Positions 33,391 through 39,955 of a stretch of 64,000 nucleotides of DNA are shown one piece after another. Each line of letters begins with the position of its first letter. Within the stretch, counting starts at the first letter, position 1. Both the position numbers and the translations under genes were made by a program. The notes beneath the pieces were generated by a model. It was not told where the DNA came from and searched no databases. It was given only the letters and a program-made list of their open reading frames with translations. The DNA comes from a virus: positions 1-64,000 of the IMG/VR virus record IMGVR_UViG_3300032893_000003; one strand, given 5' to 3'.

Positions 33391-34617
33391 CAAGATGACA
33401 CCTTACGGTACCCTGCTAAAGCTGTAGCTCGCAACACTTTACCTATACTATGCCACGCTGTACTTCGCTTTTGCCCAACATAACGATGCGACGCCTTGCC
33501 TTCACGTTACTTTACCTCGAGATACTACGCCCTCGCTTTGCCATAGGGCACGCCACCTCGCCCTGCCGCTACTTGACATTGGCTGACCATATTGCGCTTC
33601 GCCTCACCTTGCCAGAGCTAGACAAGAGACCGCCTCACTTTGCCTTCACATTGCTAGACTAAACTTCGCCATAACCTTACTGTAGGGAGCTTCGCCATAC
33701 TTATGCCGCAACGAGACCTTGCCTTACTTCGCCAAACCATAACCACGCAATGGGGTACACCAGATCGCTTTACCTCTACGCCACCGCAAAATTACGATAC
33801 TTGACCTCAAGATACCATACCATCGCTGAACCTGAGTTCACGACACCTGTGCCTAATATGACATTACTTTACCTTAACTGGGCTGTGCGTCGCAAAACCA
33901 AACCAAAACGATGCCTCGTGGGACTTTACCATACTCCACTCGCGCCGGATCTTACTTCGCGCTAGGGTGCCACAACGTTACCGCGTAAAACAGGGCTTCG
34001 CCGCAACGTAGCTTTACCATACCTTGCCGACACGAGACCCCAAACGAACTCAACCGGATCACACTGAAGCTGTACCAAATATGGCTTTACTGTGCCTTTA
34101 CCGTGTTAGACATAACTGGACCGTGCCCTTACTATACCTCAAGCGACACCGCCCCACTGTACCTCTGCCATACGTGACAAGCTAGACTGTACTATACCAA
34201 CACTCTGCACGACATCACAGTGCCTGTGCTAGACTGTACTAGGCTTATGCGTGACATCGCTATAGTTCACCCAGCCGTTGCAAAACAAAGGAAAACGTCA
34301 GAATGCCGTGGCCTCACTGCGCCCAACTTAAGCTCTACTGAAAATAACTAGGCGGTGCTTTACGAAAGCAAAACTTGATTTTACTCTGCCATACCTTGGC
34401 GCAACACCAAGTCACCTCAGCACACGATGCCGTTACTATACTAAACTATGCCCTACAATACTCACACAGCACATCAGAATGCCTGAGCGTGCAAAAACTT
34501 TGCTACACCAGACTGTCGGTACAATGCCGGCACTATATTGCACTCCACCTTGCCCTAACAGGACACAACGCAGCTATAAGACACTTTGCCCTAGCGGGGC
34601 ACAGCGTAGCAATGCAG
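33391..34617 (-). repeat. 1.2-kb degenerate periodic tract (ACTWYRCC on plus strand)
   Basis: No natural-looking protein on either strand. The plus strand is C-rich over G and is filled with variants of ACTTTACC, ACTTCGCC, ACCTTGCC, ACTATGCC and GCTTTACC. Successive units end, for example, at 33443, 33454, 33500, 33516, 33531, 33542, 33603, 33613, 33634, 33644, 33670, 33696, 33707, 33723 and 33733. Intervals cluster near 10-11, 15-16, 20-21 and 26, that is multiples of about 5.2 bases. It begins at the stop codon of 34618-35532 and ends at a terminator, so it would be the 3' part of that transcript. A protein-binding array, segregation or packaging site, or structured RNA are all possible. 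Confidence 0.7.
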
Positions 34618-35532
34618 TTACTGAACAGCTTCGGCGCGCTTATCGCGATAGTCATGAAGTGCGTTTAGCTCATGAGAAAATACCCCCCAGCCTGCGTTCC
34701 TCCATTGTCCGAGTCCGCAGAAATACTCCCCGTATTCAAAGAGTGTGCGCAACACGTCCTCTGTAACAGCGGAGTTTTTCAACACTCGGATATTAAATTC
34801 AAAAGAAGCGCCGGCTGGGATGATCTCGGACTTAGCTAACGTCACCCGCGGCCCTTGAGCTGTAATGACCCGAAGAGAGCGCTGGAGATGTTTGGGATTC
34901 CCATGCTCATCGCGCCTGATATCACGGTCAGCTACAATGAACTGCTCTGTGCACCTAACGTGTTGGTTAATCAGCATCTGCGTGTAGGAAGCTGAGTGGA
35001 GCACTGTGCCCTTTTTAGCAGGCATTGTGCGCGCAATAGCTTCAGCCGCAGCCTTTAAGTAGCCATAGATCATGTGATCGCCAATACAAGGCCGGTTTGT
35101 TTTTTTATCCCAAAAGAAGATCGTTGTTCCTTTGGTATCAAGCTCTTCGAAGGTTTCTTTAAGCTCGTCGAGCTTTCCAGAAAGTGCCGCTTCCCGCTGT
35201 TCAGGGGTGAATTTGTAGCCAACCATCTCTTCGAGTTTGTCGATAGTGCGCTCAATCTCCTCTTTGCTTTTCTCAGGCGAGATGTCCATTTGTCCTAAGT
35301 ACTTGTTGATGGTCGTATTGATCTTACTTTTTTCCATGATGAGCTTTCGCTGCTTCTCATGGATGTGGGTGTCAAGTACATAAGGGTCAGCAGGGTTAGT
35401 GCCGAGCATATCACGGATGAGCGTGAGCTTGACCCGGTATTCATCGAAGATTTTTGAAGGCCCGCTTGGAGTTTGCTTGGCAAGCGTTGCCGAGACTGCC
35501 TGGGCTTTTCCTTCAGTTGTTGTTTGGGACAT
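34618..35532 (-). CDS. Hypothetical protein, 304 aa, faint RAMP/RRM-like C-terminus
   Basis: ATG 35532 after AAAAGGAG. The N-terminal half is charged and helical. The C-terminal half has TAQGPRVTLAKSEIIPAGAS, FEFNIRVLKNS and then the glycine-containing loop GLGQWRNAGWGVFS. Such a beta strand plus G-x-G-loop ending loosely recalls RAMP (Cas7/Cas5-type) RNA-binding folds, but this is a weak resemblance and no repeat-spacer array is present. It is driven by P10 and followed directly by the 1.2-kb periodic tract in its own transcript. Function unassigned. Confidence 0.65.
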   Translation of the reverse strand: MSQTTTEGKAQAVSATLAKQTPSGPSKIFDEYRVKLTLIRDMLGTNPADPYVLDTHIHEKQRKLIMEKSKINTTINKYLGQMDISPEKSKEEIERTIDKLEEMVGYKFTPEQREAALSGKLDELKETFEELDTKGTTIFFWDKKTNRPCIGDHMIYGYLKAAAEAIARTMPAKKGTVLHSASYTQMLINQHVRCTEQFIVADRDIRRDEHGNPKHLQRSLRVITAQGPRVTLAKSEIIPAGASFEFNIRVLKNSAVTEDVLRTLFEYGEYFCGLGQWRNAGWGVFSHELNALHDYRDKRAEAVQ

Positions 35533-35575
35533 AGGATCTCCTTTTGTTTGACTGCGGATTTATTTCCGCACACGA

Positions 35576-35604
35576 CTCATAACAATAAAGGAGTGTTTTT
35601 TGAT
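35576..35604 (-). promoter_or_regulatory. Minus-strand phage promoter element P10
   Basis: ATCAAA (35604-35599), 17 bases, TATGAG (35581-35576). Located between a terminator (35609-35632) and the gene starting at 35532. Confidence 0.6.
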
Positions 35605-35608
35605 AGGT

Positions 35609-35632
35609 AAAAAAAGCCCCTTGGGAGGGGCT
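35609..35632 (-). terminator. Intrinsic terminator, minus direction
   Basis: AGCCCC (35615-35620) pairs with GGGGCT (35627-35632), followed on the minus strand by TTTTTTTACC. It overlaps the stop codon of 35631-35816. Confidence 0.8.
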
Positions 35633-35816
35633 ATGCGGGATCTTCGCCAATGATCTTTGCTACAAAATCATCTACGAAGGCATCAAACTCATCTGGTTCA
35701 ACAGCGGAATGCACCTCCACTTCTATTTTATTCGGATACCGTATAAGTAATATCGTACCCACAGCTTTTCCCGTGGGATCCCTCGCAACTAGAACTAATT
35801 TCCTTGTAAATTCCAT
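35631..35816 (-). CDS. Small beta-rich protein, 61 aa
   Basis: ATG 35816 after AAAGGAG. Alternating hydrophobic strands (RKLVLVARDPTGKAVGTILL, IRYPNKIEVEVHS) followed by an acidic helix. No family recognised. Flanked by terminators on both sides, so possibly a single-gene unit, although no promoter of the common type is seen directly upstream. Confidence 0.6.
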   Translation of the reverse strand: MEFTRKLVLVARDPTGKAVGTILLIRYPNKIEVEVHSAVEPDEFDAFVDDFVAKIIGEDPA

Positions 35817-35830
35817 CCGTTCTCCTTTCG

Positions 35831-35862
35831 AATAAAGAGCCCCCTTGGTAGGGGGGGGCTCT
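35831..35862 (-). terminator. Intrinsic terminator, minus direction
   Basis: AGAGCCCCC (35836-35844) pairs with GGGGGCTCT (35854-35862), followed by TTATTCG on the minus strand. It closes the unit ending with the gene at 35871. Confidence 0.6.
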
Positions 35863-35870
35863 AGCTTTGG

Positions 35871-36197
35871 CTAATCTGTCGGATCCTTGGGGCCAAATAT
35901 CTTATCCACGGCCTTGTCTGCTTTCCGAAGAATTTCGTTAAAGACTTCATGTCCCTCCGGATCTATAATCTTATCGATAAATTCTCCAGCATCTTGGGCT
36001 TTATCTAGCACTTCTCCAATAATTTTCAAGAGAGGTTCTGGGTCGAGATGGGAGCCTCCGTAGCTGAGCGTTACGAGCTGCTTAATCATATCTTTGGCAT
36101 CCTCGTAATGCATATCTCTACCGTCCGGATCATCAGCAGTTTTCTGGAAAAAATGCTGTGCTATAAGCCTGAATAGTTCTGATTCTTCAAATTTCAT
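35871..36197 (-). CDS. Small acidic helical protein, 108 aa
   Basis: Overlaps the stop of the upstream gene (ATGA). Begins MKFEESELFRLIAQHFFQKT; the rest is amphipathic helix with many Asp, Glu, Lys. No recognisable motif. Part of a multigene minus-strand operon running from 38959 to 35871. Confidence 0.6.
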   Translation of the reverse strand: MKFEESELFRLIAQHFFQKTADDPDGRDMHYEDAKDMIKQLVTLSYGGSHLDPEPLLKIIGEVLDKAQDAGEFIDKIIDPEGHEVFNEILRKADKAVDKIFGPKDPTD

Positions 36198-36499
36198 CGC
36201 CCCTCCTTCTCGGCCAAAGCCGCAAGTTCAACTACAATATCGTCCGCAGCGTCCATAGACTTTGCGAGCTCCTTAAGATCCAATTCCACGCTGTAGCTAT
36301 TGATTGTACAGATACGGAACTGTAGATCTCCTAGGAGTAACAAGTCCTTCCTCCATTTTTCATACGTCTGATCTAGGACGCCGCCTGCCCGTGCATGATC
36401 AAAGCGTTCCTTAACACTCTCCATAACGGGCTTTAAGTTTTCAATCCAGCGGTCAGCCCGTTTTAGAATTTGTTTTTGTTCGTCAGTCAGCGTTTTCAT
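36194..36499 (-). CDS. Small helical protein, 101 aa
   Basis: ATG with AAAGGAG. Entirely helical and charged (MKTLTDEQKQILKRADRWIE), possibly coiled coil. Its first 17 bases overlap the upstream lipoprotein gene. Function unknown. Confidence 0.6.
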   Translation of the reverse strand: MKTLTDEQKQILKRADRWIENLKPVMESVKERFDHARAGGVLDQTYEKWRKDLLLLGDLQFRICTINSYSVELDLKELAKSMDAADDIVVELAALAEKEGR

Positions 36500-36758
36500 G
36501 GATCTCCTTTCGTGATTTCTTTTTAATCTTCTTTTTAATATTTCTTTTCTTCGTAGCTGGTGCGCGCTTAACTACTGGCTTTTCGGCGTAAAATGCTTTT
36601 TCAAGCTCAGCATCTGAGTCGGCAGCAACGGTCATCGTTTGGGGCGGTGGTTTACTTGTATCGACAACGATCTCGTTATTTGGCAAATCTATGCCCGTCA
36701 TGAGTCCACTACAGCCTGTCAGTAGCACGGCGATTAGAAAGAATTTTAGTTCGTCCAT
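36483..36758 (-). CDS. Small lipoprotein, possible outer-membrane spanin-like component
   Basis: 91 residues. The N-terminus DELKFFLIAVLLTGCSG contains a lipobox-type LLTGC with C16 as the lipidated residue. A Pro-containing linker and a strongly basic tail (RAPATKKRNIKKKIKKKSRK) follow. Short lipoproteins may serve as o-spanins, but the basic tail is not typical. Role open; expressed with other envelope proteins of this operon. Confidence 0.65.
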   Translation of the reverse strand: MDELKFFLIAVLLTGCSGLMTGIDLPNNEIVVDTSKPPPQTMTVAADSDAELEKAFYAEKPVVKRAPATKKRNIKKKIKKKSRKEIHENAD

Positions 36759-36782
36759 AATGTCTCCTTTTAAATAGGAATT

Positions 36783-36806
36783 AGGTCCCTCTTGGGAGAG
36801 GGACCT
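36783..36806 (-). terminator. Hairpin between operon genes, weak terminator
   Basis: AGGTCCCTCT (36783-36792) pairs perfectly with AGAGGGACCT (36797-36806) around TGGG. The minus-strand tail AATTCCTATTTAAAAG has only a weak T-run, so it may attenuate rather than stop transcription. Confidence 0.5.
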
Positions 36807-36814
36807 GTCTTTGG

Positions 36815-37093
36815 CTATTTGTGCGTTGCGCGCCAGTAGGCCACGAGAACCCTGAATATTTCTGAGGCACCCATTCCAAGAAAGGCAAAGGCTATTCGCT
36901 CATACCACAAAGATTCTTCAAGGGCTTTATAGGCTCCTTTGAACTTCTTTGATGCCTTTCTCAGTTTATGGATCCAGAGAGGTTCTAATACCGTTTTGGT
37001 TGCAGGTCCTGTTATCTTAAGCGTTGGGTCTGTTACTGGTACTAATTTCCCTTCGGTATTCTCGCGCATTTTTATTGCTTTATTGCCATCCAT
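36815..37093 (-). CDS. Small membrane-tail protein, 92 aa
   Basis: ATG after AAAGGAG. The first 60 residues are hydrophilic and basic (HKLRKASKKFKGAYKAL). The end (IAFAFLGMGASEIFRVLVAYW) could be a C-terminal membrane helix. Likely inner-membrane associated. No family recognised. Confidence 0.6.
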   Translation of the reverse strand: MDGNKAIKMRENTEGKLVPVTDPTLKITGPATKTVLEPLWIHKLRKASKKFKGAYKALEESLWYERIAFAFLGMGASEIFRVLVAYWRATHK

Positions 37094-37103
37094 TCAGACT
37101 CCT

Positions 37104-37886
37104 TTAGTTTGGTACGAATACAACTTGCGGTGGATATGCTACGCTGAGGGGCATACTAGTTGTCACAGCCGTTACAGGAGTGTCATCGTATCCGGTGATG
37201 GCGGTATTCTTACACGAGGAGCTAGTATTTAGATCTATATATGAGGCGTACGTAATCTGGCGTACCGAAGGACCTGTTGCCTTATATATCAATCCTGTAC
37301 TTGCTGTAGTACCAGCAAAATGTGTGAGTGAGTTCATAATGGCTGGTGCTTGCATATAAGTGGACCCTGTGCAATTGGCTCCTGTGTAATATAGCAGGTA
37401 CCACGATTGCATCACAGCCACTGTATTGCCCGCGCCTCCTATTTGTAATACCGGCACATAGGTGACTACCGCGCTATCTGTGCTGTCATAAACCGTGAAG
37501 TTGCCGTTATACTGAAGCCCCAGGTATTGGGTCCCGATTTGCACTCCATTGGCATCCTTCGCCACGAAACCTCCATTCCCTCCAGCAGGACCTGTAGGAC
37601 CTGTAGCGCCCTGCGGACCCGTGGCACCCGTAGCGCCAGTAGGACCTTGAGGTCCTTGCGGACCTGTGGCTCCAGTGGCACCTGTTGCGCCGTTAGCCGC
37701 TAGAGCTGAAGAGCCATCAGAACATGAGAATTCGGCACCTCCGGCTGCTTGATTTACAGAGCAGCCGCTAGAGGCTAGAGCATTAGGTGCGCCTACTGAA
37801 GGAGCCGAAGCTGTCGTCGTGGTGCTAGTGCCTCCAAGGCAGGCAGTAAGTGACAACGATGCGAGTAATAGAATTAGATATTTCAT
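37104..37886 (-). CDS. Lipoprotein with collagen-like Gly-X-Y repeats
   Basis: 260 residues. A signal peptide with lipobox LTAC (C16) is followed by a Thr/Ser/Ala linker. About 12 Gly-x-y triplets (GATGATGATGPQGPQGPTG and continuing) lie around residues 66-102, then a beta-rich C-terminal domain of about 155 residues with a few cysteines. Collagen-like segments trimerise, so this may form a surface-exposed trimeric stalk on the infected cell. Superinfection exclusion or receptor masking is conceivable; the sequence does not prove it. Its ATG follows a clear GGAG site. Confidence 0.75.
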   Translation of the reverse strand: MKYLILLLASLSLTACLGGTSTTTTASAPSVGAPNALASSGCSVNQAAGGAEFSCSDGSSALAANGATGATGATGPQGPQGPTGATGATGPQGATGPTGPAGGNGGFVAKDANGVQIGTQYLGLQYNGNFTVYDSTDSAVVTYVPVLQIGGAGNTVAVMQSWYLLYYTGANCTGSTYMQAPAIMNSLTHFAGTTASTGLIYKATGPSVRQITYASYIDLNTSSSCKNTAITGYDDTPVTAVTTSMPLSVAYPPQVVFVPN

Positions 37887-37906
37887 ATAAATCTCCTTTA
37901 ATTAGT

Positions 37907-38125
37907 TTATTTTAAAGCTCCGGGTCTTTCTGCGCAGAGATCGTGAAATCCCTGAAACCCGATTGCTGGAATGGCTAATACACCATAGATTACATTGAAC
38001 ATACAAACCTGGACGGTCTCTACATTCTCTGCATATCTCTGGCTTAGGTCGCGCTTCTCGGCACTGGCGCACCCCATGACGGCCAGAAACAGAAGCATCA
38101 CGATGAACAGAAAGAATAGTTTCAT
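37907..38125 (-). CDS. Small lipoprotein, 72 aa
   Basis: Begins MKLFFLFIVMLLFLAVMGCA, a signal peptide with lipobox-like AVMGC (C19). A second hydrophobic patch (NVIYGVLAIPAIGF) and two further cysteines follow. ATG after AGGAGG. Likely envelope protein in the same operon as the collagen-like lipoprotein. Confidence 0.65.
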   Translation of the reverse strand: MKLFFLFIVMLLFLAVMGCASAEKRDLSQRYAENVETVQVCMFNVIYGVLAIPAIGFQGFHDLCAERPGALK

Positions 38126-38134
38126 TTAAACCTC

Positions 38135-38434
38135 CTATGGCACCAGCGCAAGAGCTACGTCTCGTGCCATTTTCTTAAATACTTCTTTTCTGAGTTCCGC
38201 GAGGCATTCATCAATACACTCATACGTGAAGTTATCCACGTCGCCCTTTTCGGCAGCGTCATAGAGCAGATTTCTTATGAACGTTAAGTGATTGATCGTT
38301 TTCTTGATCCCTCCGGATTGTTCTCTCAGATAAACACGATCTTCTTGCGGTATCTTTTTCATATAGGCGGTGGCTTCTCTTCGTGAATAGCCCACCACTT
38401 TTACGAGCAGATCTTTGATTTCTTTGGTCGTCAT
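38135..38434 (-). CDS. Small helical protein, 99 aa
   Basis: Start overlaps the upstream stop (ATGA). Basic N-terminus with a KKIPQEDRVYLREQSGGIKK stretch and an acidic C-terminus. Resembles a small DNA- or protein-binding helical domain, with no definite motif. Function unknown. Confidence 0.6.
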   Translation of the reverse strand: MTTKEIKDLLVKVVGYSRREATAYMKKIPQEDRVYLREQSGGIKKTINHLTFIRNLLYDAAEKGDVDNFTYECIDECLAELRKEVFKKMARDVALALVP

Positions 38435-38799
38435 AACTCCTCCACAATTTGCTTAAACTTCTGATATGTTGAAAACTCTTTAAACCTGAGCAGCCTGGCG
38501 ATCCACCGTTTCGGAAGACACGTTTCTTGTGCCCAGCCATTTAGACAATCTTCAACCGTCTGTACATGGCCTCTTAAAATCTTTAGGACATATTGATCAA
38601 CTTGATGGGGATCGAGCACGACAACAAGTTCTGTATCGTCGGCAATCTCTTCCATCAATGTCAGGCCAATATTGTCGGTCAGATCTATCACAGACTGTGT
38701 CGCACCTTTTTGTTTTACGAGACTGACTGCTTTCTCTCTGACCTTTTTTGCGACTATAAGAGACATTTGCTTTTGGATATCAAATAACTCTGGCTTCAT
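38431..38799 (-). CDS. Hypothetical protein, 122 aa
   Basis: ATG 38799 with AAAGGAG is chosen; a frame to 38835 overlaps the upstream gene. Helical with a basic/hydrophobic pattern (KQMSLIVAKKVREKAVSLVK), an acidic middle (DTELVVVLDPHQVDQYVLK) and CLNGWAQETCLPKRWIARLL. No family recognised. Confidence 0.6.
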   Translation of the reverse strand: MKPELFDIQKQMSLIVAKKVREKAVSLVKQKGATQSVIDLTDNIGLTLMEEIADDTELVVVLDPHQVDQYVLKILRGHVQTVEDCLNGWAQETCLPKRWIARLLRFKEFSTYQKFKQIVEEL

Positions 38800-38815
38800 A
38801 ATAAATCTCCTTTGT

Positions 38816-38959
38816 TTATTCCTCTTCATTTTCATAGATCAGAAACTCGATAAAGGATGCTAGAACCCACAAAACAATGAGCCCTATAATCACTAAACCT
38901 GTTTTCCAGATCCATGGATTTGCGATAACAAGAAAGTAGATCCAGATTGGGATCACCAT
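38816..38959 (-). CDS. Tiny inner-membrane protein, 47 aa
   Basis: ATG 38959 directly after GGAGGTTTAT. Sequence MVIPIWIYFLVIANPWIWKT then GLVIIGLIVLWVLASFIEF gives two hydrophobic segments and an acidic tail (YENEEE). Probably a small double-spanning membrane protein, first gene of the operon downstream of promoter element P5. Confidence 0.65.
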   Translation of the reverse strand: MVIPIWIYFLVIANPWIWKTGLVIIGLIVLWVLASFIEFLIYENEEE

Positions 38960-39002
38960 ATAAACCTCCATAGTTAAGTCGAATCTTGATTAGTCCTTTG
39001 GA

Positions 39003-39044
39003 AGCCCTACACTAAAAGGTGTTCTGCACTCTTAGTGTAGGGCT
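39003..39044. repeat. 13-bp stem hairpin in operon leader
   Basis: AGCCCTACACTAA (39003-39015) pairs perfectly with TTAGTGTAGGGCT (39032-39044) around a 16-base loop. No T-run follows in the minus direction. It lies in the 5' leader between P5 and the small membrane protein, so it may act as a regulatory leader or RNA-stability element. Confidence 0.6.
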
Positions 39045-39074
39045 GACGGTATGGACAAATACCGTATAAATTTG

Positions 39075-39096
39075 TTGAAGGAATTGCTTCCTTCAA
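39075..39096. repeat. 5'-end hairpin downstream of P5
   Basis: TTGAAGGAA (39075-39083), TTGC, TTCCTTCAA (39088-39096) forms a perfect 9-bp stem a few bases downstream of the TATAAG of P5. The transcript would start within or at this hairpin, an arrangement known to protect mRNA 5' ends. Confidence 0.55.
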
Positions 39097-39100
39097 AGAC

Positions 39101-39129
39101 CTTATACCGGAAAAAGGGGTTATTTTGCC
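39101..39129 (-). promoter_or_regulatory. Minus-strand phage promoter element P5
   Basis: GGCAAA (39129-39124), 17 bases with CCCCTTTTTCCGG, TATAAG (39106-39101). Drives the small-membrane-protein and lipoprotein operon (38959 downward). One of the best matches to the family consensus. Confidence 0.7.
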
Positions 39130-39164
39130 TCTGTATAGAATAGGTAAGTTTTCAGCTGGTCCTT

Positions 39165-39250
39165 AGAAAGAAAGCCCCTACATGGACATATATCCATGTA
39201 GGGGCGAAAGGAAAGTTCAAGGCCAATTCCAAAGTTTAAATTTTGCCTCT
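39165..39250 (-). ncRNA. Candidate ~80-nt small RNA
   Basis: Promoter element P6 would start transcription near 39250. A perfect 13-bp hairpin GCCCCTACATGGA/TCCATGTAGGGGC (39174-39205), followed by TTTCTTTC in the minus direction, would end it near 39165. No start codon with a plausible reading frame lies between. The product would be a short RNA ending in a terminator hairpin. Inferred from promoter and terminator only. Confidence 0.4.
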
Positions 39251-39256
39251 AAAATT

Positions 39257-39285
39257 CTTATACCCGAAAAAGGGCTGTTTTTGCC
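39257..39285 (-). promoter_or_regulatory. Minus-strand phage promoter element P6
   Basis: GGCAAA (39285-39280), 17 bases with GCCCTTTTTCGGG, TATAAG (39262-39257). Nearly identical core to P3 and P5. The first structure downstream is a terminator, not a gene. Confidence 0.7.
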
Positions 39286-39473
39286 TAGGCGTTTGGACCT
39301 GGTTTTTGACCTTTTACATAGCCACTTACGTTGACTTCTGGCGGGGTGCCGATATCGATGTATTTCGCACCAGTGCGTAGCTTTAGCCGATCGCGCGCGA
39401 TGGAAGGACCTAATGTTTTAGCTATTTGAGTTTCTCCGCGGAGTGCTTTGGTTAGTCCTTTTAAAAAGCTCAT
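39285..39473 (-). CDS. Targeting-peptide-type small protein on minus strand
   Basis: ATG 39473 gives MSFLKGLTKALRGETQIAKT, close to the MSFLKGF peptides of virion-block genes at 11856, 12056 and 58709. 62 residues with a basic middle and Pro/Gly-rich end. It is the only family member on the minus strand. No good ribosome-binding site is visible. It may be a displaced virion gene or a weakly expressed copy. Confidence 0.5.
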   Translation of the reverse strand: MSFLKGLTKALRGETQIAKTLGPSIARDRLKLRTGAKYIDIGTPPEVNVSGYVKGQKPGPNA

Positions 39474-39512
39474 AGGCACATTGTGCCAGAAAGTCTGAGT
39501 AAGTTCAATTTG

Positions 39513-39905
39513 TTATCTCGTGGGCGGTTTTTGTGTAATTTGGCTACGCGGCACAAACCCGTAGGAATGCTGGACTGGGGGTTTTTGTGTAATCTCCCGC
39601 AGCAGCCTTAAGTACAGCTGTCCTATCACGCTATTCCCCCTATGAATTGTAATTATATCTGAAGCTATTATCACTTCTTCAGGTATACCGAATTCCGGAA
39701 TAATAACGGCGTTTGAACATTGGCAAGAACTTTCCGTTTTACCAAGATTGAAAGAAAACTCGATGGGATATCCCAGTCGCATTGAAGTTGGTTCAACCTC
39801 GATGGGGTCTTCGATGACCCCAACAAGAGTTGTGACTTCTAATGAGACCATAGCGACAAAAAGGTCAGCGGGTTCTTTTGAAGTGAGCGCGGCAAGTGAA
39901 ATCAT
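39513..39905 (-). CDS. Hypothetical protein downstream of DNA polymerase
   Basis: ATG 39905 after AGGAG; a longer frame to 39968 overlaps the polymerase end. 130 residues: MISLAALTSKEPADLFVAM, mostly beta strands, one C-x-C pair (SCQCSN), and a short repeated end (REITQKPPVQHS, SQITQKPPTR). Possibly a polymerase accessory or immunity-type protein; unknown. Confidence 0.55.
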   Translation of the reverse strand: MISLAALTSKEPADLFVAMVSLEVTTLVGVIEDPIEVEPTSMRLGYPIEFSFNLGKTESSCQCSNAVIIPEFGIPEEVIIASDIITIHRGNSVIGQLYLRLLREITQKPPVQHSYGFVPRSQITQKPPTR

Positions 39906-39926
39906 AATATATCTCCTACTGAATAA

Positions 39927-39955
39927 CCTATACCATAAATAACGCTTATTTAGTC
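39927..39955 (-). promoter_or_regulatory. Weak promoter element of the minus-strand family
   Basis: GACTAA (39955-39950), 17 bases, TATAGG (39932-39927), overlapping the end of the DNA polymerase gene and upstream of the gene at 39905. Four of six matches in the upstream box. Confidence 0.3.

Noticed and set aside
33391-34617. Idea that the periodic tract is a tRNA cluster or CRISPR array
   Set aside because: No TTCGA-type T-loops or cloverleaf pairing, and no constant repeat with unique spacers; the unit is degenerate and short.
33450-34766. Several open frames on the plus strand across the periodic tract
   Set aside because: Their amino-acid composition follows the repeated ACTTTRCC pattern in any frame. 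They lack ribosome-binding sites, and one runs into the opposite-strand gene at 34618.
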